A stretch of DNA of 64,000 nt from Lepas anatifera (GCA_034440635.1 JAOTON010001356.1:578501-642500), one strand, 5' to 3'. Numbered from the stretch's first letter, positions 23,901-37,802 are shown. Made by a program: numbers and translations. Notes: generated by a model from the letters alone, not told the origin.

Positions 23901-26900
23901 GCCCACCAAGTCAAACAATGTTCCTCTTTGGAAACCACATGAGCGCAAGGTCATTAACAGCTTTTAAGACGGAGCAGCTATCCCGAACGGGTTTGGGCCC
24001 GATTTAAAACTCTCCATCCGTGCAATCTCCCAAGGTTGTTCATAAGCGTAGCACGGCAGCGCCTGGCCCGCCGCCTCGCGGCCGTCCAATCCGGCCCGGC
24101 CGGCGCCGCTCGGTGCCGGTTTCACTGGGCCACCGCAGGGCTGTCGGACGACCTTCGTCCGTAGCGGAGCCGCTGGGCCGAGTACGCCAGCACGCCAGCT
24201 GGAAAGTCGCCGCCGCCGCGGCGCGCCGCGGCGGCACGGCTTTCCAGCCGATCTTGGCCGCGCTCCGGTGGGAAGCACTAACTTTTCTGGGTCTGGTCAG
24301 GGAAACCACACCCGTGCACAGCTGAACCACAGCGCCGGCATTAGCCGAGACTGCTGGCCGTGAGCCCGGATTCCAGTAACAACAGACAACACTGAAAGGT
24401 TAGCGTATTGGCAGAGCGGGCGCCGGCTCTGTGGCGGACTGACGTCAGGCCCGTCTGGCAGCGCTGCGGCCGCTGCGGCGGGACCTGCACGGACAAACAG
24501 CGGCGGTTGTGGCCGGTACCGACGCCGCCGGACACGCCGCGCCGCCGGACACGCCGCCGCCCCGGGCCGTGCAAATAAACAGCAGCGCGGCTGACGGACC
24601 GTGCACGGCGGGTCAGCACGGAGCTCCGGCCCTGAGCACGCCGCCGTGGGAGCGCTGCAGGCCGAGCTGGCCAGGTTTCCGAACGCGAGGGGGCGGCACA
24701 CGGTCGCACCGGCTGAAATTGGCCGCCTGACCATATAGTAGCAACGCACACCCAGAAATATACATCAGCGCCGAAAAAACGAACAGCTCACAGTGTAAAA
24801 ATAAGGCGGAATCTCAGGAGGCATCCGTGCAAGGCACTACGACGCAGTTGTTACACAAGCGTGCACAGCACGACACTCATCCCAGGCCTCCATAGCCAGA
24901 GCCTGGATTCGGGGAAATCTGCACCAGAACCGGCCCGCAGCCTTTCCCAATGGAGCGCAGCGGTGCTGACCAGCGTCCAGCGCTCTCACGGCCGCTGGAC
25001 CGGGTGGTGCAACCCCCGATCATCCGTGAACTCATCAGCCACACCGGCACACACCGCCGAAGACCGCACCAACCGGCGGTCACGCTCCACGGAGACCCCG
25101 CCCGGCCGGCAGCACCCACTCACTGATTGTGGATCGCCCGTGCCACGAAATCCTGCGGTGAAGAGTGTGATCAGGGATAGAGATAAGGGAAAAATACAGC
25201 AATATCCGGGGGCTGCCGCTGTTTCCTGGACCACAATCGTATCCGGTACGGTCTTAATTGGGTGGGCGATAGCTGGCTTGATACAGCGCCGGCACCGAAT
25301 GAATGGCGGACCATCTGGTCGACCCGGGGCAAAGGTCGCAGCAGGAAGCGGGCGCCTTTTCCCCGACACATTCACTTTCAGCATAGCTTACTTCAGCACA
25401 AACGCCGTTTCAAACGTTGGTAGATTTCGCAGTGTTTAGGCGAGGAGCATGACTATAAGTTGACAGGATGTTTAATGACCTGCCTCTGCGAGTCCCGGAC
25501 ACAAAATGGATCTAATACACTGGTATTACATATTCGGGCACAGCCCTTCATCAGAACCAGGTGGGTGAAAGATATTGGTAAAATCACAAATTCTTGGTCA
25601 TAGTGTAGCCAGACCTCGAATTGAGTTTCATACAAATGCCTTTTAGAATGAATTCATACAAATTGAATGTGGTGACAATAATTTGGCCACCATTAACCTA
25701 AGGATGATGTCCACCATGCGGCAAAACTAGACCAGTGGTTGTATGACACACTTTTAATCCATTTCATTTGTTTCAGCCAGTAACAAAAAAAAGTTTAAGC
25801 AAAAATTAGCTTAAATATCTGAATATCGTATTTCTTCATTTGTACTTGTGGTTTTCGTTTTGTTGACTGCAGCTAAAATACTAACAATAACCAATTCTTT
25901 CTCACTTGTACATATAATACTAAACCGTTATAATGATTGGTAACTTTCCATTTATTCCAGCACGATGCTATCTCTTATTAGATATGCTTTGCTCAAATCA
26001 GTTGATTAATATTGATCAAACTATCATTAATGCTGGCTAGAGATAGCATGTCCCCCATAGACATTTATCTATCGTTACTACATATTCATACTTAGTGGTC
26101 AGGGTCAAATTATCCCTAAACTCAACCCATCTCATAAGATTGGTTAATCTCATACATCATTGATAAGCCCTTTTCCCTAGCCTGTACCCCTGGCCAAACG
26201 TTAAGCGTCGGAATAGTATACGTCTGGCTGCAGAAAAGCATTGACAATAATGATTTACATCTTCCAAAACGGTGACCCTCAGATGCACCCATCTCACCCT
26301 ACCCCACCCATCGACGCTGTTCCCAGTCGCTTGCGGTACACAGCACGACTCTCTGGTCACGTGACCAGGACATAAGAATGCTCATGGTAAAATAATCCAC
26401 CCAGTAGTTTCGGACGATTGTATGCCGTGCTCATGCAATTACCCCGGAATTCAGGATAGTTTGAAAGAATAAGTTCAATCAGACTATTCCAGCGACGTAG
26501 TTAGCAACAAAACGGAATGCATACTTTTCAAACTCCATCGAATCAAAACAGCAGCAGTCAGAACGGAAAACAGACTAAAAGCCCTGATGCTAGGGTGGGG
26601 GTGGGTAGGTGAGATCTCGTTCAGGCCGTCCCACCTCTGCCGCCACAGCCGCTCAGGGCGCACCGGCAGCTGTACACCATACGGCGGTGCTGGACCCTCC
26701 CCCACACGCCGCCCCTGTACTTCCGGCGGCGCCGCACTGGGGCTGGCACGCCCCTGCACAGGGACGACGACGGCGGCGACGCGCGCTCAGGTGTGAGCCG
26801 TAGAGCCGCCGCCGCGAGACGCCGAGCGGTGGAGGAAGCAGCACAACTGCAGCACCGAGACGTGGGTCCGATTACCCAGAAGTCGGCTGGCTGCACCGTC

Positions 26901-28192
26901 AGGCCGGCGGGCTCCGTCCAGCGCCAGCACTGGGCGCGGCGGCGGTGCCACACCTGGACGACACCCCACAGCCAGCCCACACAGTCGGCGGGCGCCGGCC
27001 AGCCTCCGCGGCAGCCGCCGAAGCCAGCCACTTTGTCACGGGACGGCAGCAGCCGGCGGCATCGTTAGCCGCCGTGACCCACCGTCACGGCCGTGGCGTC
27101 ACGCCGCGGGACGACGGACGGGCGGCGACCGAAACCCGGCGGCGATCGTGAGATAGCGCCACAGCGGCGCTGATGGGGCCCATTTGTTTCCCCGCTGGTG
27201 AGGGAGTCGATGAGGTGTGACACTGGGAGGCTCGTCACGCTGGCGCCGCCGCTGCAAGGCATGCTGACGTCAACGTACGCCGATTTCCCTGCCCAGATCA
27301 ACGCCAAAAAATCGACCACCGCGCTTGCTCTGTCCTTAACGGAGCGAAGCCTTTTCCTGCGATTGTTCAAACGATCTCGACACAATTACCTCCAGCGCCC
27401 GGAGGTCAGAGCACGGCGTGTGTCCCAGGCGGATTTGAACAGCCAGCAAAGGCATATGACGACTGGCACATACAGGCCTGGTCAGAGGCCCCGAGTCAAG
27501 GTCATCCACCCCACGTGACGCGTCGCAGCGTGACACGACGGCGCACCGGTGTGACGAGAAGCCCTGCAAAATGGGGAAGCCAAGCGCTGAAGCTGCTGCC
27601 ACGGAACGCTAAGGAGCTTCCCTGAGACGCGGCGACGAACATCTTTCTTTGTTAGCCTTTACGGCTATCGGTCTTAGCAAGGAAAGCAGCCAGACGGTTC
27701 TAATGTCCCATTTTAGTTTTGACGTTGCACACTTCCAAAGCAAATGTATGTTTTTGATAAACGTGCCATCAGCACCTTGTTATGATGTTACAATAAATCA
27801 CTGACGAAAAATAGTTTAGGAAAACAAATCACGTCAAGTCTCTTGGTCAATCAGTCAACACCACCACTGGGCCCTATCCAGTCAATTTTTTCCACTCTGA
27901 CTAAATCGAGTTGCTGTCAGCCTGGAGTGACAGGCCCGCTCGCATATTTAAACGGCGCCGTCAGCACAGCGACCGCCGGGGAACACGTCAGCGGTACAGT
28001 GACTGACTTATGAGACCCTCCGGCCTCACAACATCTCCACTAACATCCACATCCACAAACCGGCCTCCTGAAGTGAGGTGACATTCAGCTATCCCCTCGG
28101 CTGGCTCTGTCACTTTCACCTATCGGCCTGTCGGACAGCGGCGGACAGGTCGCCCCGCCACCACCCGCCCCGCCGGGGTGTGACTGCGTTAC
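17941..28192. other. Large intron interior, no supported gene
   Basis: GC-rich triplet-laden patches (18000-19130, 20780-21120, 22200-23500, 24040-24720, 26620-27150) alternate with AT-rich stretches (19230-20500, 25640-26160, 27650-27900). The patches give many overlapping frames up to 217 codons on both strands, but none has a family motif or phase-compatible splice sites. Confidence 0.55.
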
Positions 28193-28375
28193 CTGTGCGC
28201 GAGGGAATGCCCTGGAGAATGGTGGCCAGGCAGAGGTCGCTCCGGTACCGACTCATCTTGCTCTTGAGCCGATCCTTGCGGCGTCCATCGCCGAAACGGT
28301 CGCCGAACAGGTCACGGAAGGACATGGCGCGCCGCATCATAGCAGGCTGGGTTTTGAGCGGGTGTTGAACGAATG
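28193..28375 (-). CDS. Candidate linker exon with basic FRDLFGDRFGD segment
   Basis: This 183-nt exon (phase 1 to 1) begins at an acceptor ACACCTTCAG|CA and ends at ACAG|GTAACG. The protein starts TFVQHPLKTQPAMMRRAMSF, then RDLFGDRFGD, then a Lys/Arg-rich run (RRKDRLKSKMSRYRSD) and ends LATILQGIPSRTG. I do not recognise the domain; the Arg-Arg-x-Met-Ser-Phe core looks like a basophilic kinase or 14-3-3 type site, and the basic cluster could bind membrane or a partner. An alternative reading is a first exon starting at the ATG-ATG pair, or use of an upstream acceptor GGTGTGCAG. Phase 1 at both ends fits the neighbouring exons exactly. Codon use is much more protein-like than the surrounding sequence. 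Confidence 0.65.
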
Positions 28376-30973
28376 CTGAAGGTGTGCTCTGCACACCAGG
28401 AAGTGACTAGACTGTGGCGTCGCAGCCTCTAGAAGCCGAGGCCTTGCGCAGAGCCGCGAGGCAGCACCAGGTTAAAGTAGATTAACAGGTCCCAAGACTA
28501 CCAGAAGCACATCCCACGGATGCAACTACTTCACAATATCACAGCAGAAGATGTATGTTGTAGCAGCCAGCTGTGAGCTGCCTTGAACCACTCTCACTGC
28601 AGACAGCTCTGTGGCACAGCCGCGCCGCTGCCAACAGTTGGGATCACCAGTGCCACTGTCGCCGGCTGCGTCGCCTCCCACCGCTGGCGCACACCAACCA
28701 ACACGGCGCACCGCACAGCCGCACTCACGCAGAGCGGCCGTACACGGGTCAGAGCCTGAGCCGGCGCCCACCGCCGCGCCAGGCGTGCCCTCAGCGAGCA
28801 GGGCGCCGCCCGGCCGCGCGTATATCACTGCTGCCGCGCCACCCACAAACAGACGGAGGTCACAACAGCCGCCGCCGACGACACAACACTGTCGTCAGCG
28901 TCAGCGCTCAGACGGGCCCGCCGCCCGGCATCGATTACCGGCCACAGGGGCGACGGCGGCGCCCTGTGCGACGTCGTGTGACTCACGGCTCCCCCACGGA
29001 ACGACGGCGCGTCACGTCACACTCACACTCCGCCGCGCCGCCGTCACGTTCACTGTCGTCTGCTGTTACTGCTGGCGGCGACACTGGTCTCTGTGTCGAT
29101 GTACGCTAGTGCGTTGCACTCCCCCGGCCAGGTGGCTCAGGTCCGGTCCGAGCACAGCGACACCCCCACCACCACAGCTCGCGAGCTCCGGCCGCCGCTG
29201 CCGGCGGCGACTGACTGCGGCAACGCGGCGGTGGCAGCAGCGGCGGCGGCGGCGGCGGCGGCACGACCAGAGCAGTACGCGGCGCGGCCAAAGCACCGGC
29301 TACAACAGGGGTTAAGACCGGGCGGCGGTCACGGTTGTGCGACGTCGTGGAGTGGGGTAACGTGCGCTTGGAGTAGCTGGGGTTGGACGGGAGTTTAATG
29401 TGCGATACGAACCCGCAACGTGTCAGAAGAGGCGTGGATTTAAGTTGCGCGTGCGTTCCCAAGTGCGCCGTCCAGAGCGTGGCGATAGAATAGCTACCAC
29501 GAACGCTCCGGTCATACAGCGAATTTGACTGCACAAATCCGTTTTCGAAAACCCTGCACACAGTCTTGTCCTCCCGTCAGTATTCTCCTTAGTTGACAGT
29601 CGAATGTGCGGTGCATCTGCCCCCGCAGAGGCTGACCGTGAGAAGGTCGGCACCGGGCGGCGCTCTGGCGGCGGCGGTGGCGCAGGCCCGCAGGCCAGCT
29701 GCCGCCGCTGGCGCCGGTGTCGCGCCAATTACGCCGTACCGGCGGCGGTCGACGGCGCCCCTGCACGGCCGCCCCGCACACACACACACAGCGCCAGGCG
29801 CTTTGTTGTCTGGCGAGGCAGGATGTATCAACTGCTGACGTCTCTCTTTTAGAAGCAGATCAACTATTACTCCCTCTCCCATGAACAGGCATTTCACATT
29901 CACTGTTCAAGGGAATGATCCACTTTGTCGAAACTATTAAAAGGACTATTTGTGAGCAAAACAGGTCTGGATGTCTGAAAACCGCATCTAGACTCCACAG
30001 TAAATCGCTCAGAATACAAATATAACATTTTTTGTAACAATTCATAGCATAAAAATGGCCTGTTTCCGGCGCCTGCTATATGACCTTGGTCAAAGACTGC
30101 TTTAGATCTGATTCCACAATCAAAATTCCATCTGAAAGCCTAACTTTTCCTTAGAAGTTCAAAACGAAACGTATAATGGAATTAAATCTAGTTTCCACAA
30201 CTTCTTTCAACAACAAAAAGCGTAATTTCTTTGGAGTTTACCGAAATGTTAGGCTAAAAGTTTGCAGTCACAGCCACATAGAACGGGTGACTGGCTCGTC
30301 AGTGTGACATTTTGAATCAGCGGAAGGGCTTGGGGATTTAAACCAAATAAATTCTTGCAACGAAATGAAAAATGATTCCCTTCCTTGCTTGAATTAGGGA
30401 TGTGAGCCCTTTATTTCGGATATTAACTGTGCGGAAACTTAATACGCCTTTGCAAGAAACGGAACATGACTGTAGAGGTTTCCCGACATGCGCTTCAAAA
30501 CTGCGATACAATCAGTTCAAAAACCGTGATACAAGTGGAACATTCCCTTAAAATTCTACATAAAAATATACCGACTGGGGTTTTAGAGCACGTTAGCTAC
30601 TGAGGATATATGTGCTTAGAAATATACCGAAGGTGGCTTTTCGCCTTCTTCGAAAAGAGCAAAGAGATCCAAAAACGGCCCCTCTGCTACGTCCATACCC
30701 GGGGAGTAATACAGGCCTTGATGCTGCCGGTCCTATCTCGACATCTGTAAACGGAGGCTGTTGGCTGAGGCTGTACCGAGAACAGGCGCGCTGAGGCGGC
30801 GCCCAGTGCCCGGCTTTCCACGAAGTCCAGCCCCAGGTCGCACCCACCCCTCAGACGATCACAGTCACAGCGAAGCCAGGCCTCACCGACTTCCGCTTCA
30901 ATCACCACTATCATTGTGCATGGGTCGATAGTATAAATCATGTAAAATATGTGGATTCATATGTGGATCCGAG
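28376..30973. other. Intronic, GC-rich island then AT-rich tail
   Basis: The 28570-29330 island has frames of 178 and 234 codons on the plus strand rich in Arg/Pro/Ala, typical of random GC-rich DNA. From 29860 on the sequence is AT-rich with nothing recognised. Confidence 0.55.
29221..29265. repeat. (GGC)n microsatellite
   Basis: A GGCGGC run inside a very GC-rich 700-bp island (28600-29330). Confidence 0.85.
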
Positions 30974-31166
30974 CACTGGAGGATTCAAGGGGGGCCAAAG
31001 GGGCCGTGGCCTCTCCAAAGTCTAAAAGAGTATCGTTTGGCTCTCCAAAAGATTCAAATTTTAGTCGCTTTTCTTTAAAATACTGTTTTGGCGATTTTTT
31101 CTCAATCTAGCGCCCCCCCAACCTTGGTTTGGCCCCCTCCAAAAGTTGCTCCTGGATCCGCAAATG
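30974..31166. mobile_element. hAT-like MITE, 193 bp, worn
   Basis: It starts CACTGGAGGATTCAAGG and ends CTCCTGGATCCGCAAATG; the flanks gatccgag/gagccgaa match at 6 of 8. The interior has GGGGCC/GGCCCC runs near the ends. Confidence 0.6.
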
Positions 31167-33675
31167 GAGCCGAAGTTTTTATGTCCAACGTAACCTTTCT
31201 CATCACTTTCTACCCAAAGCGCCTCGAATAGAGGTGCATAGATGTTCGGCCAACATACAAAAGAGCGGACCCCGCGGCCAATTCTCGCAACTAGTCTGCG
31301 CTGAATGGCACATAACAAGTTTATCACCTGCGCAGCATTTGAACCGCACCGTTCAGGAGCAAAGCACCGCCGCCTCTCAGCTAGCAGACAATGCAGCATC
31401 AGCTTCCTGCCCGTTTCCGGCGCTGCGCAACGCTGTTTTCCGAAGCGCACGCTACCGCCGCAGAGGCCCTATCCCCAGCGCTGTTGCCGCCGGGCTGATG
31501 TGACAATAGGGCCGACCCCGGGGTGAAATTGAACGGCTGTCGCACTGGCGGATCGCTATCAGCAACTAACTCCACGTGTCTGTGACGCATTTCAGGCGAC
31601 AGAACACCAGGCAACGGACTGGTGCTCCAGGAATGGAGACAAAGACTGGGTTAACTTGAGGGTGGTCGAACTGACTGGCGGAGTACCCACCACTTCGAAA
31701 TAAGAAGCCAGGATTGGGGTTGGGGTTTAGGGCGCCTACGACCGGTATTGCTTTCGGTTTGAAGAAGCCGGGACGAAGCGACTACCAGACCTCAGCAAAG
31801 CATCTCGCTGAGGCAGGAGTCGATGGCCTCTCTTCGCCAGTGAAATTAGCGCAAGGACACTGCTATTCGAACCGAGAGCCGTCCGTTCATACGCGGCGCT
31901 CGTATACTACGTCGCAGGCGTACACGAGCCATCAGAGCCGGCGTACATTCAGCGGCACGTGCCAGCGGTGCAGGGACAGTCGTCACGCGCTGGCCGGCCG
32001 CTTTGTGGCGCTTCAATGCGGCGGTCAGCGGCGCTGGCGGCCATGGGGAGCGGGTGAGGGCGGGGGTGGCACAGGGCAGGTCACTGGCCACTGACCGGTG
32101 ATAGAAGACACTGGCCAACCGAACAGCAGCCGCAACACATCCTCCCTTCATGCAGGTGCCCAACAATTACCATAATTAATAACCAAGATTGGTCTATGTG
32201 GCCTGCGAGGTTGATGACAGTTTGTAGGCTATTAAGTGGCCGGTAAAAAGTGATGGTGCTGTTCATTAGATAGTTGAAGGAGCCACGCTAACGTGTTTTT
32301 CGCCGGCGTATTCAATCTTAACCACCGGGTTATCACTTTATCGTAAGGTCATCATGAGTGAGCGCCGGTTTAAGTGGCGGTTCAGCTACCGCGCCGGCGG
32401 CGAAATTGCGCTCCACACCCGCCATTACTGGCGTAAATCAGGTGCCGCTTATAATCGGATTAGGTATAAGTGGTGACGTAACTATAATCGATGATTAACA
32501 ACGGGCAGGGTTAGGATATATACTTTCAACGGCACTCGTTTCAGCTGGTTGGTTTGAAAGCGATGTACAGAAAGCTAGGAAAAACAAATGAATACAATTT
32601 TGCTTCTTCCGGCTCCAATTGGATGATTCAAACGCGCAAACCGAAACGCTGAGAGCACCTCGGTGGAGACCAGCCGTTGGAATCAGGCCGATCCTGTCGG
32701 AACGCTAACAATGGAAATACGGCTGCGGATAGCTCTATGACTGCGCAACTATTCTTGGGAATAATCCGGAACGTCCCTGATAGCAGCGCCGCCGTCCGTC
32801 GATTCTATGGAACTGTGGCGAAATAGTCGACAGGATCGGCACAGAACGACCGCCAGACAAAACCAACCGACGACGAGATTGTCTGGCGCCAGGAAAATGG
32901 CGCGCCGAAAAACGCGCGACACACTCGCGACATTGATTGGCGCCCTCTGGTTCTGAGGAAACCACGACCGGGCTGGGACAATGCGACATAATTGAGGTCA
33001 AGTGGACAGCGGCGGACATGCATGGCAGGCCGGGCAGCATGGCGCGAGGCCGGCGCGTGCAACCGGACAAAGCGGAGACACTGCCGTTGCGACAGATGAG
33101 AGGGTCACGGCTGTCGGCGCCGCAACCGCCGCAGATACTATCGCTATGGTGGCCGGCGGCAGCCTGCATCAACGCTGCGAAAGCCGCGGGGGGCGCTTCC
33201 ACTAAATGTTTGGACCGCAGAGGTGTAATACGAAGGAAGCGCTGGTGGCGGCGACGCAGCTGCAGCCGCAGCCCCCGCCGTCTTCTGTTCGACACGGGAC
33301 GTGCCCTGGATGGTTCGAACTCGACCCACGCGTATTTTGCTATCATTATCTGCAGGCCTGTGCAACCAAGGCCAATGCGAGATGTGCCATATGGGGGCCT
33401 GGTCGTTGCACGTCAGCGCCCTGACTTGCAAACGCAGTGTCTGAATACTTGCCTTACAACACACCGCACTGTTGTACAGCAGCGAGCCACAAGAACTTCA
33501 TGGTCAGAATGCTGCCCGCACTCGTCCCCTGGCGGTGTTCCGGGATAGGGCGGGGCTCTCCAGGGCGGAGTCCACTCTCATTATGCGAGCGTCGCCAGAC
33601 TACCTCCCACGGCGGCAGGCCCACGCCAGCTCCAGAAGCAGAGACAGCCAGCAGGTCATAACCTCATCACAGTCT

Positions 33676-33680
<5 letters not shown>
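31167..33680. other. Intronic, no supported gene
   Basis: Several frames of 100-200 codons overlap on opposite strands at 32730-33550, without motifs or splice borders. Confidence 0.55.
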
Positions 33681-33725
<45 letters not shown>

Positions 33726-33915
33726 GTCTCTGCCTCTGCCTTGCCTCTGCCTCTGCTTGCCTTGCTCTGCCTCTGCCTCTGTCTCTGTCTCTGTCTCTGT
33801 CTCTGTCTCTGTCTCTGTCTCTGTCTCTGTCTCTGTCTCTGTCTCTGTCTCTGTCTCTGTCTCTGTCTCTGTCTCTGTCTCTCTGTCTCTGTCTCTGTCT
33901 CTGTCTCTGTCTCTG

Positions 33916-34007
<92 letters not shown>

Positions 34008-34012
34008 CCTCC
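33681..34012. repeat. (CT)n / (CTCTGT)n microsatellite tract
   Basis: A pure CT dinucleotide run (33681-33719) gives way to CTCTGC and then a long CTCTGT hexamer array, and ends in a second CT run to about 34002 and CCCT copies. The opposite strand is GA-rich. Serine/leucine or Arg/Glu/Thr frames across it are artefacts. Confidence 0.98.
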
Positions 34013-37000
34013 CTCGTTCGTAGTTGGCACGAATCAAGGCCTCCATGTCAGGAATCAGACCCCATGACAGCCGCCCAGTGCCACGCCACCCTTCCTGGAC
34101 CGCGGCGGTGCCAGCGTGACGCGTTTGCGCCCTCCGAAGCTGGTCACCGCTGGAAAACAGCCGGCGGCGGCCGCCGGTACACCGGTTTCGGTACACTGCC
34201 AGCCACGCCGGCAGGTTTTCCCTGATGTGATTGATTAGCGAGGCGGCGACGGCGCTAGAAGCGGAAATAGCCCAGTTTTTGGTGCTGCCGTGTATGCGGC
34301 CAGTGCAGGCTGTAATGACGGCACGCCTTGCACTCTTGGCTTTCACTGTCCAGCACGGATTGAGGGCGAAATCGCTCCGGCACGGATTGAGAGCGAAATC
34401 GCTCCCCAGTGGTGGCTCGCTGGCTACATCTGCGCCCTCGGGCGACACCGACCAGATTCATCTGACGGCCGACAAGGACACCAGACAGTACCTCTGCTCC
34501 TTCTGCATCAGATGGAAGGACCAGCTTCTTGACGCGAATGAGCTAGCCTTTTCGTTAATTCTAATGGCCACTGATCAGGGTCAGATATCTCTCTCAGACC
34601 CAAGCAAGCACTGGATCAGCTGTCAATGTCACGGTTCTACTCAAACAACTCCCAACCACCGGTTCCGGATCTCAATCCATACCCCAATCCTGCACGCACA
34701 AAATGCCGCAGATCATGAGCAAAGTAGTTCTAGCTGTTGCTTTCAATAAACATTCAACGACAAATAGGAAGTCATAAAAGCCCGGACGTGTCTGCCGCCA
34801 TGTCTGACACACAGACCCAGCCGACACTTGTTTTCGATCGGTTTTTGTTCCCGCCGCCCCCGGCCGATGCTTATGGTTAGCTGACTTCGTTTTTATCAAA
34901 TGTTGATTTTTGGCGACCGGCTGGGCGCATCTTCCTCTCTCAGTGTCGACTGGCCACGTCAGAGCTTTTGACACCGTCGCAACATATAAGGACAACCTAT
35001 TCAGCGGAAAATTTCATCAGGACCACTGGAAGCCGGTAGTGCGTTACCACGTTTAATAGGGGCCGTGGCGCGCAGGACTCGGGAGCTTCTCCACCGCGCC
35101 GACAGCAGGGCTTCCGTCGGGAGATTTCAGCGTGCTTAATTAGCATCTCCAGCGATGATGTATAGCTGACGTGACCGGCCTCCTCCCCGCCTCGTCACGT
35201 CATAGCGCCGCTCCCATATAACCTCGGCTGGGAAGGAACTGAACTGTACAAATACGAGCCAAATACGAGCCTTACGAGCAATGATCTGTTCTCCTTTTAT
35301 GATCAAAATATACTTTATTATTCGTACTTTTCTCATTCGTTCGATAAATTCAGACGGTTCAAGTAAACCAAACTTAAGTTACCACACCAATAATTGAAAC
35401 AATTATGGTCTAACGCATGCAAGAACAGTTCCTGTTGTGAGAATTTGGAGGCATTACAGATAAATGCGATGATTATATTACCAATCTATTTCCTATACGG
35501 GGATCCGCATGGCAACACAGCACAGCTTTTGAAAGATACTTTGAATAGGGAGTAATTATTTTCTTCCGACGAACAAACTAAAAAAGGGAAAAATAAACGC
35601 TCAAAAGACCTTGGTAACGCACCATAATTTCTTAAAGTTTTACCAGAGAGCTCAGATCTCGCCAGCAGCTCCATCAGAATATCCTCCTCAAAATGGCAAC
35701 TCGGTCTAAAAAATCTTAGCCTTAGAAGTCCTTAAACCCCAAGATTGATGAAGTAATTCCAATCCGGTGAAATAACAACTCGATTGAATAATATATATTC
35801 CGTTCAACTTCAACATCCCTTTCTTCGCAGCGCATCTACTAAGCAACTGTTCTGACATAACTCCTCGGCTGATAGTAGTAAAACTATCCCGGGGTTCGGA
35901 GTTCCTTCCCAAAAATCCATCTCTGACCACTAGAATTCCGACCAGCGTGCTCTCGTTAGCGGCGACGGCGTCCACCCCGTCAGACCACCGCCAATCGCGT
36001 GTCTCTGTCAGAGAGAGGGCGCCACCTGTCCCGTGTCCGCCCACCGGCGACGCTATCCGCCGCAGCCATCATCCATCTGGTGACAGCACACCGGGTCGGA
36101 CCCGGTCACAGCGCCTCCCACCAGGTCTCCAGCCGTCTCTCCAGTCGCAGAGCCCGCCGGCGGTCGCCCGCTGCTGTCGCTTCACTCGCCGGGGGAAGCG
36201 GGCTTCTGTGCAGGAGATATGACGATTGCAGCAGGCTTAAAAGTTGTGGAGGTTTCGACAAATCGCTAAAGCCCCGGAGAGATACCCGATGTGTTTTGCT
36301 TGATGCAGCACAGCAATGAATGGTAAGGAAGATAAGACAAATACAGGGGCGACCAGTTACCCGTTCCGAATCGCTGAGTCTTTACTTCTCTTTTAAATAC
36401 GCCGGTCCTGAACCAGCCAGTTCACAGCCGCTTCTTTGTTTCATCTTGTCTAGCACATTGAGCTATGTTTGGCTGTCCAAAACAGCAACAACTGAAAACC
36501 ACGCACGGATATATAAACAGAACCATCATCACCATGGTTGAGGGTTACATCATCACGCCGGCATGCCCACCTTGCGCACAAGGAGCGGCGGCGGCGGCCA
36601 ACCACGGCGCGGCAGTGTTGCGTGTGCGGGCATAAACAGCGCGGTCCGCGCACCACACGCACCGCCACTCTCCGCTACCGGACCTTCCGACGGCTCAATC
36701 ACGTACCCGCCAGTCGGCCGGCCTGTTGTACACAACAGCAGGTCCGCCAGCAAGGCTTAATGACAGGCAAGCCCAATACAGCATAAACGGCCAGCCCAGC
36801 CCGTTATGTATAGGCAAGGCCAGCAGCTCGGCAGTGGGTCCGAGACCAGCAGCCGAGCGAGGCGCAGCCCCTAGCGGCAGAATGTGCAACTACAATTGTG
36901 TGGTATACGAACAACAGCCGAAAGGTGGATACACTGTCTCCGTGGAAGATGGGCGAGCCGACTTTAGCTCTAAACTGCTAAGGGATTGAAGATAGTACAA

Positions 37001-37159
37001 ATGTGCATGCGAGCCAATGTGGAAAGTACGGGAGAAGGAACCAAATAATGCGCGCTAAGACCCTTCAATCAATTTTGGTATTGTTGTCAGAAACTCGGAA
37101 TTGAACTAAACTCACCAAGGGTCGGTCCTTTCGAATCACTCTAAGAAAGAAGGGTGTCC
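34013..37159. other. Intronic, no supported gene
   Basis: Includes a 25-bp two-copy repeat around 34358-34407 (CACGGATTGAG.GCGAAATCGCTCC). Otherwise nothing recognised. Confidence 0.55.
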
Positions 37160-37760
37160 TAGCCGAATACAAAATAAGAACTGCAACCTTGAACCACAGG
37201 GAGAAAATCAGACCTCAGCTTTTTGCTAGTCTCTCTAAATTGACCCGCTGGGATCATGTGGACTTCAGGGTTGGCAAGGCGAATAGGATGCTGAAACTTT
37301 TGATACGCTCTCTGCAAAATGTCATTCGGAAAGAATAGAAAGAGTTCAACGCAAATCCTTCATGTGGCTGGCTTCAAATATTCACTTATATCGGCCATCG
37401 ATTTCGCTGTTATACCACGACCTTCTAAATATATTCTTTGTAGGTTTAGGGGTTGCCTGCTCGGGCTATGTGTGATTCTTCTAATCCTGTTAAAATCAAC
37501 AGCTCGTTCCAGGGGAGGCTCAAGTATGAAGAGTTCTGTTTTCACATTTATTTCCCGTAACGTTGACTAGGCCCCCTGCTCTGGAGTTTTCCCTTACGTT
37601 AAACCAGCGTTGAACTATGGGGCACCAAGTATTCTACGTCCCCGTGGTACGTACAGAAACGGTTGGGCGTGCATTGTTTTCGCGGACAGTGGATGATTTT
37701 CAAGGCCAGGTTAGCTGGTATCCCGTTGTCCTGTTGCCGGCCCTTTTAATTCAATATTAA
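37160..37760 (+). pseudogene. LINE reverse-transcriptase C-terminal remnant
   Basis: The segment HVDFRVGKANRMLKLLIRS (from 37254) resembles the 'H...V.KANRMLG.I.RS' region after the catalytic core of non-LTR reverse transcriptases. About 60 bp later ERVQRKSFMWLAS follows, the usual E-R-V-Q-R-k-F motif. The L-V-R-P-x-L-E-Y-A segment that should lie between them is missing. Further downstream only short pieces in shifted frames can be followed. Stops and frameshifts show it is dead. The clade (CR1/Jockey/RTE) cannot be told. Confidence 0.5.
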
Positions 37761-37802
37761 CAATTTTGTAATCAAAAGTCAGGAAGCATGTGCGAAGCCC
37801 AT

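Noticed and set aside
28573..29315. Plus-strand 178- and 234-codon frames
   Set aside because: Random open frames in a very GC-rich island; Arg/Pro/Ala-dominated, overlapping in two frames, no motif.
33600..34448. 282-codon minus frame rich in Arg/Glu/Thr and its Ser/Leu complement
   Set aside because: Microsatellite translation of (GA)n and (GAGACA)n.
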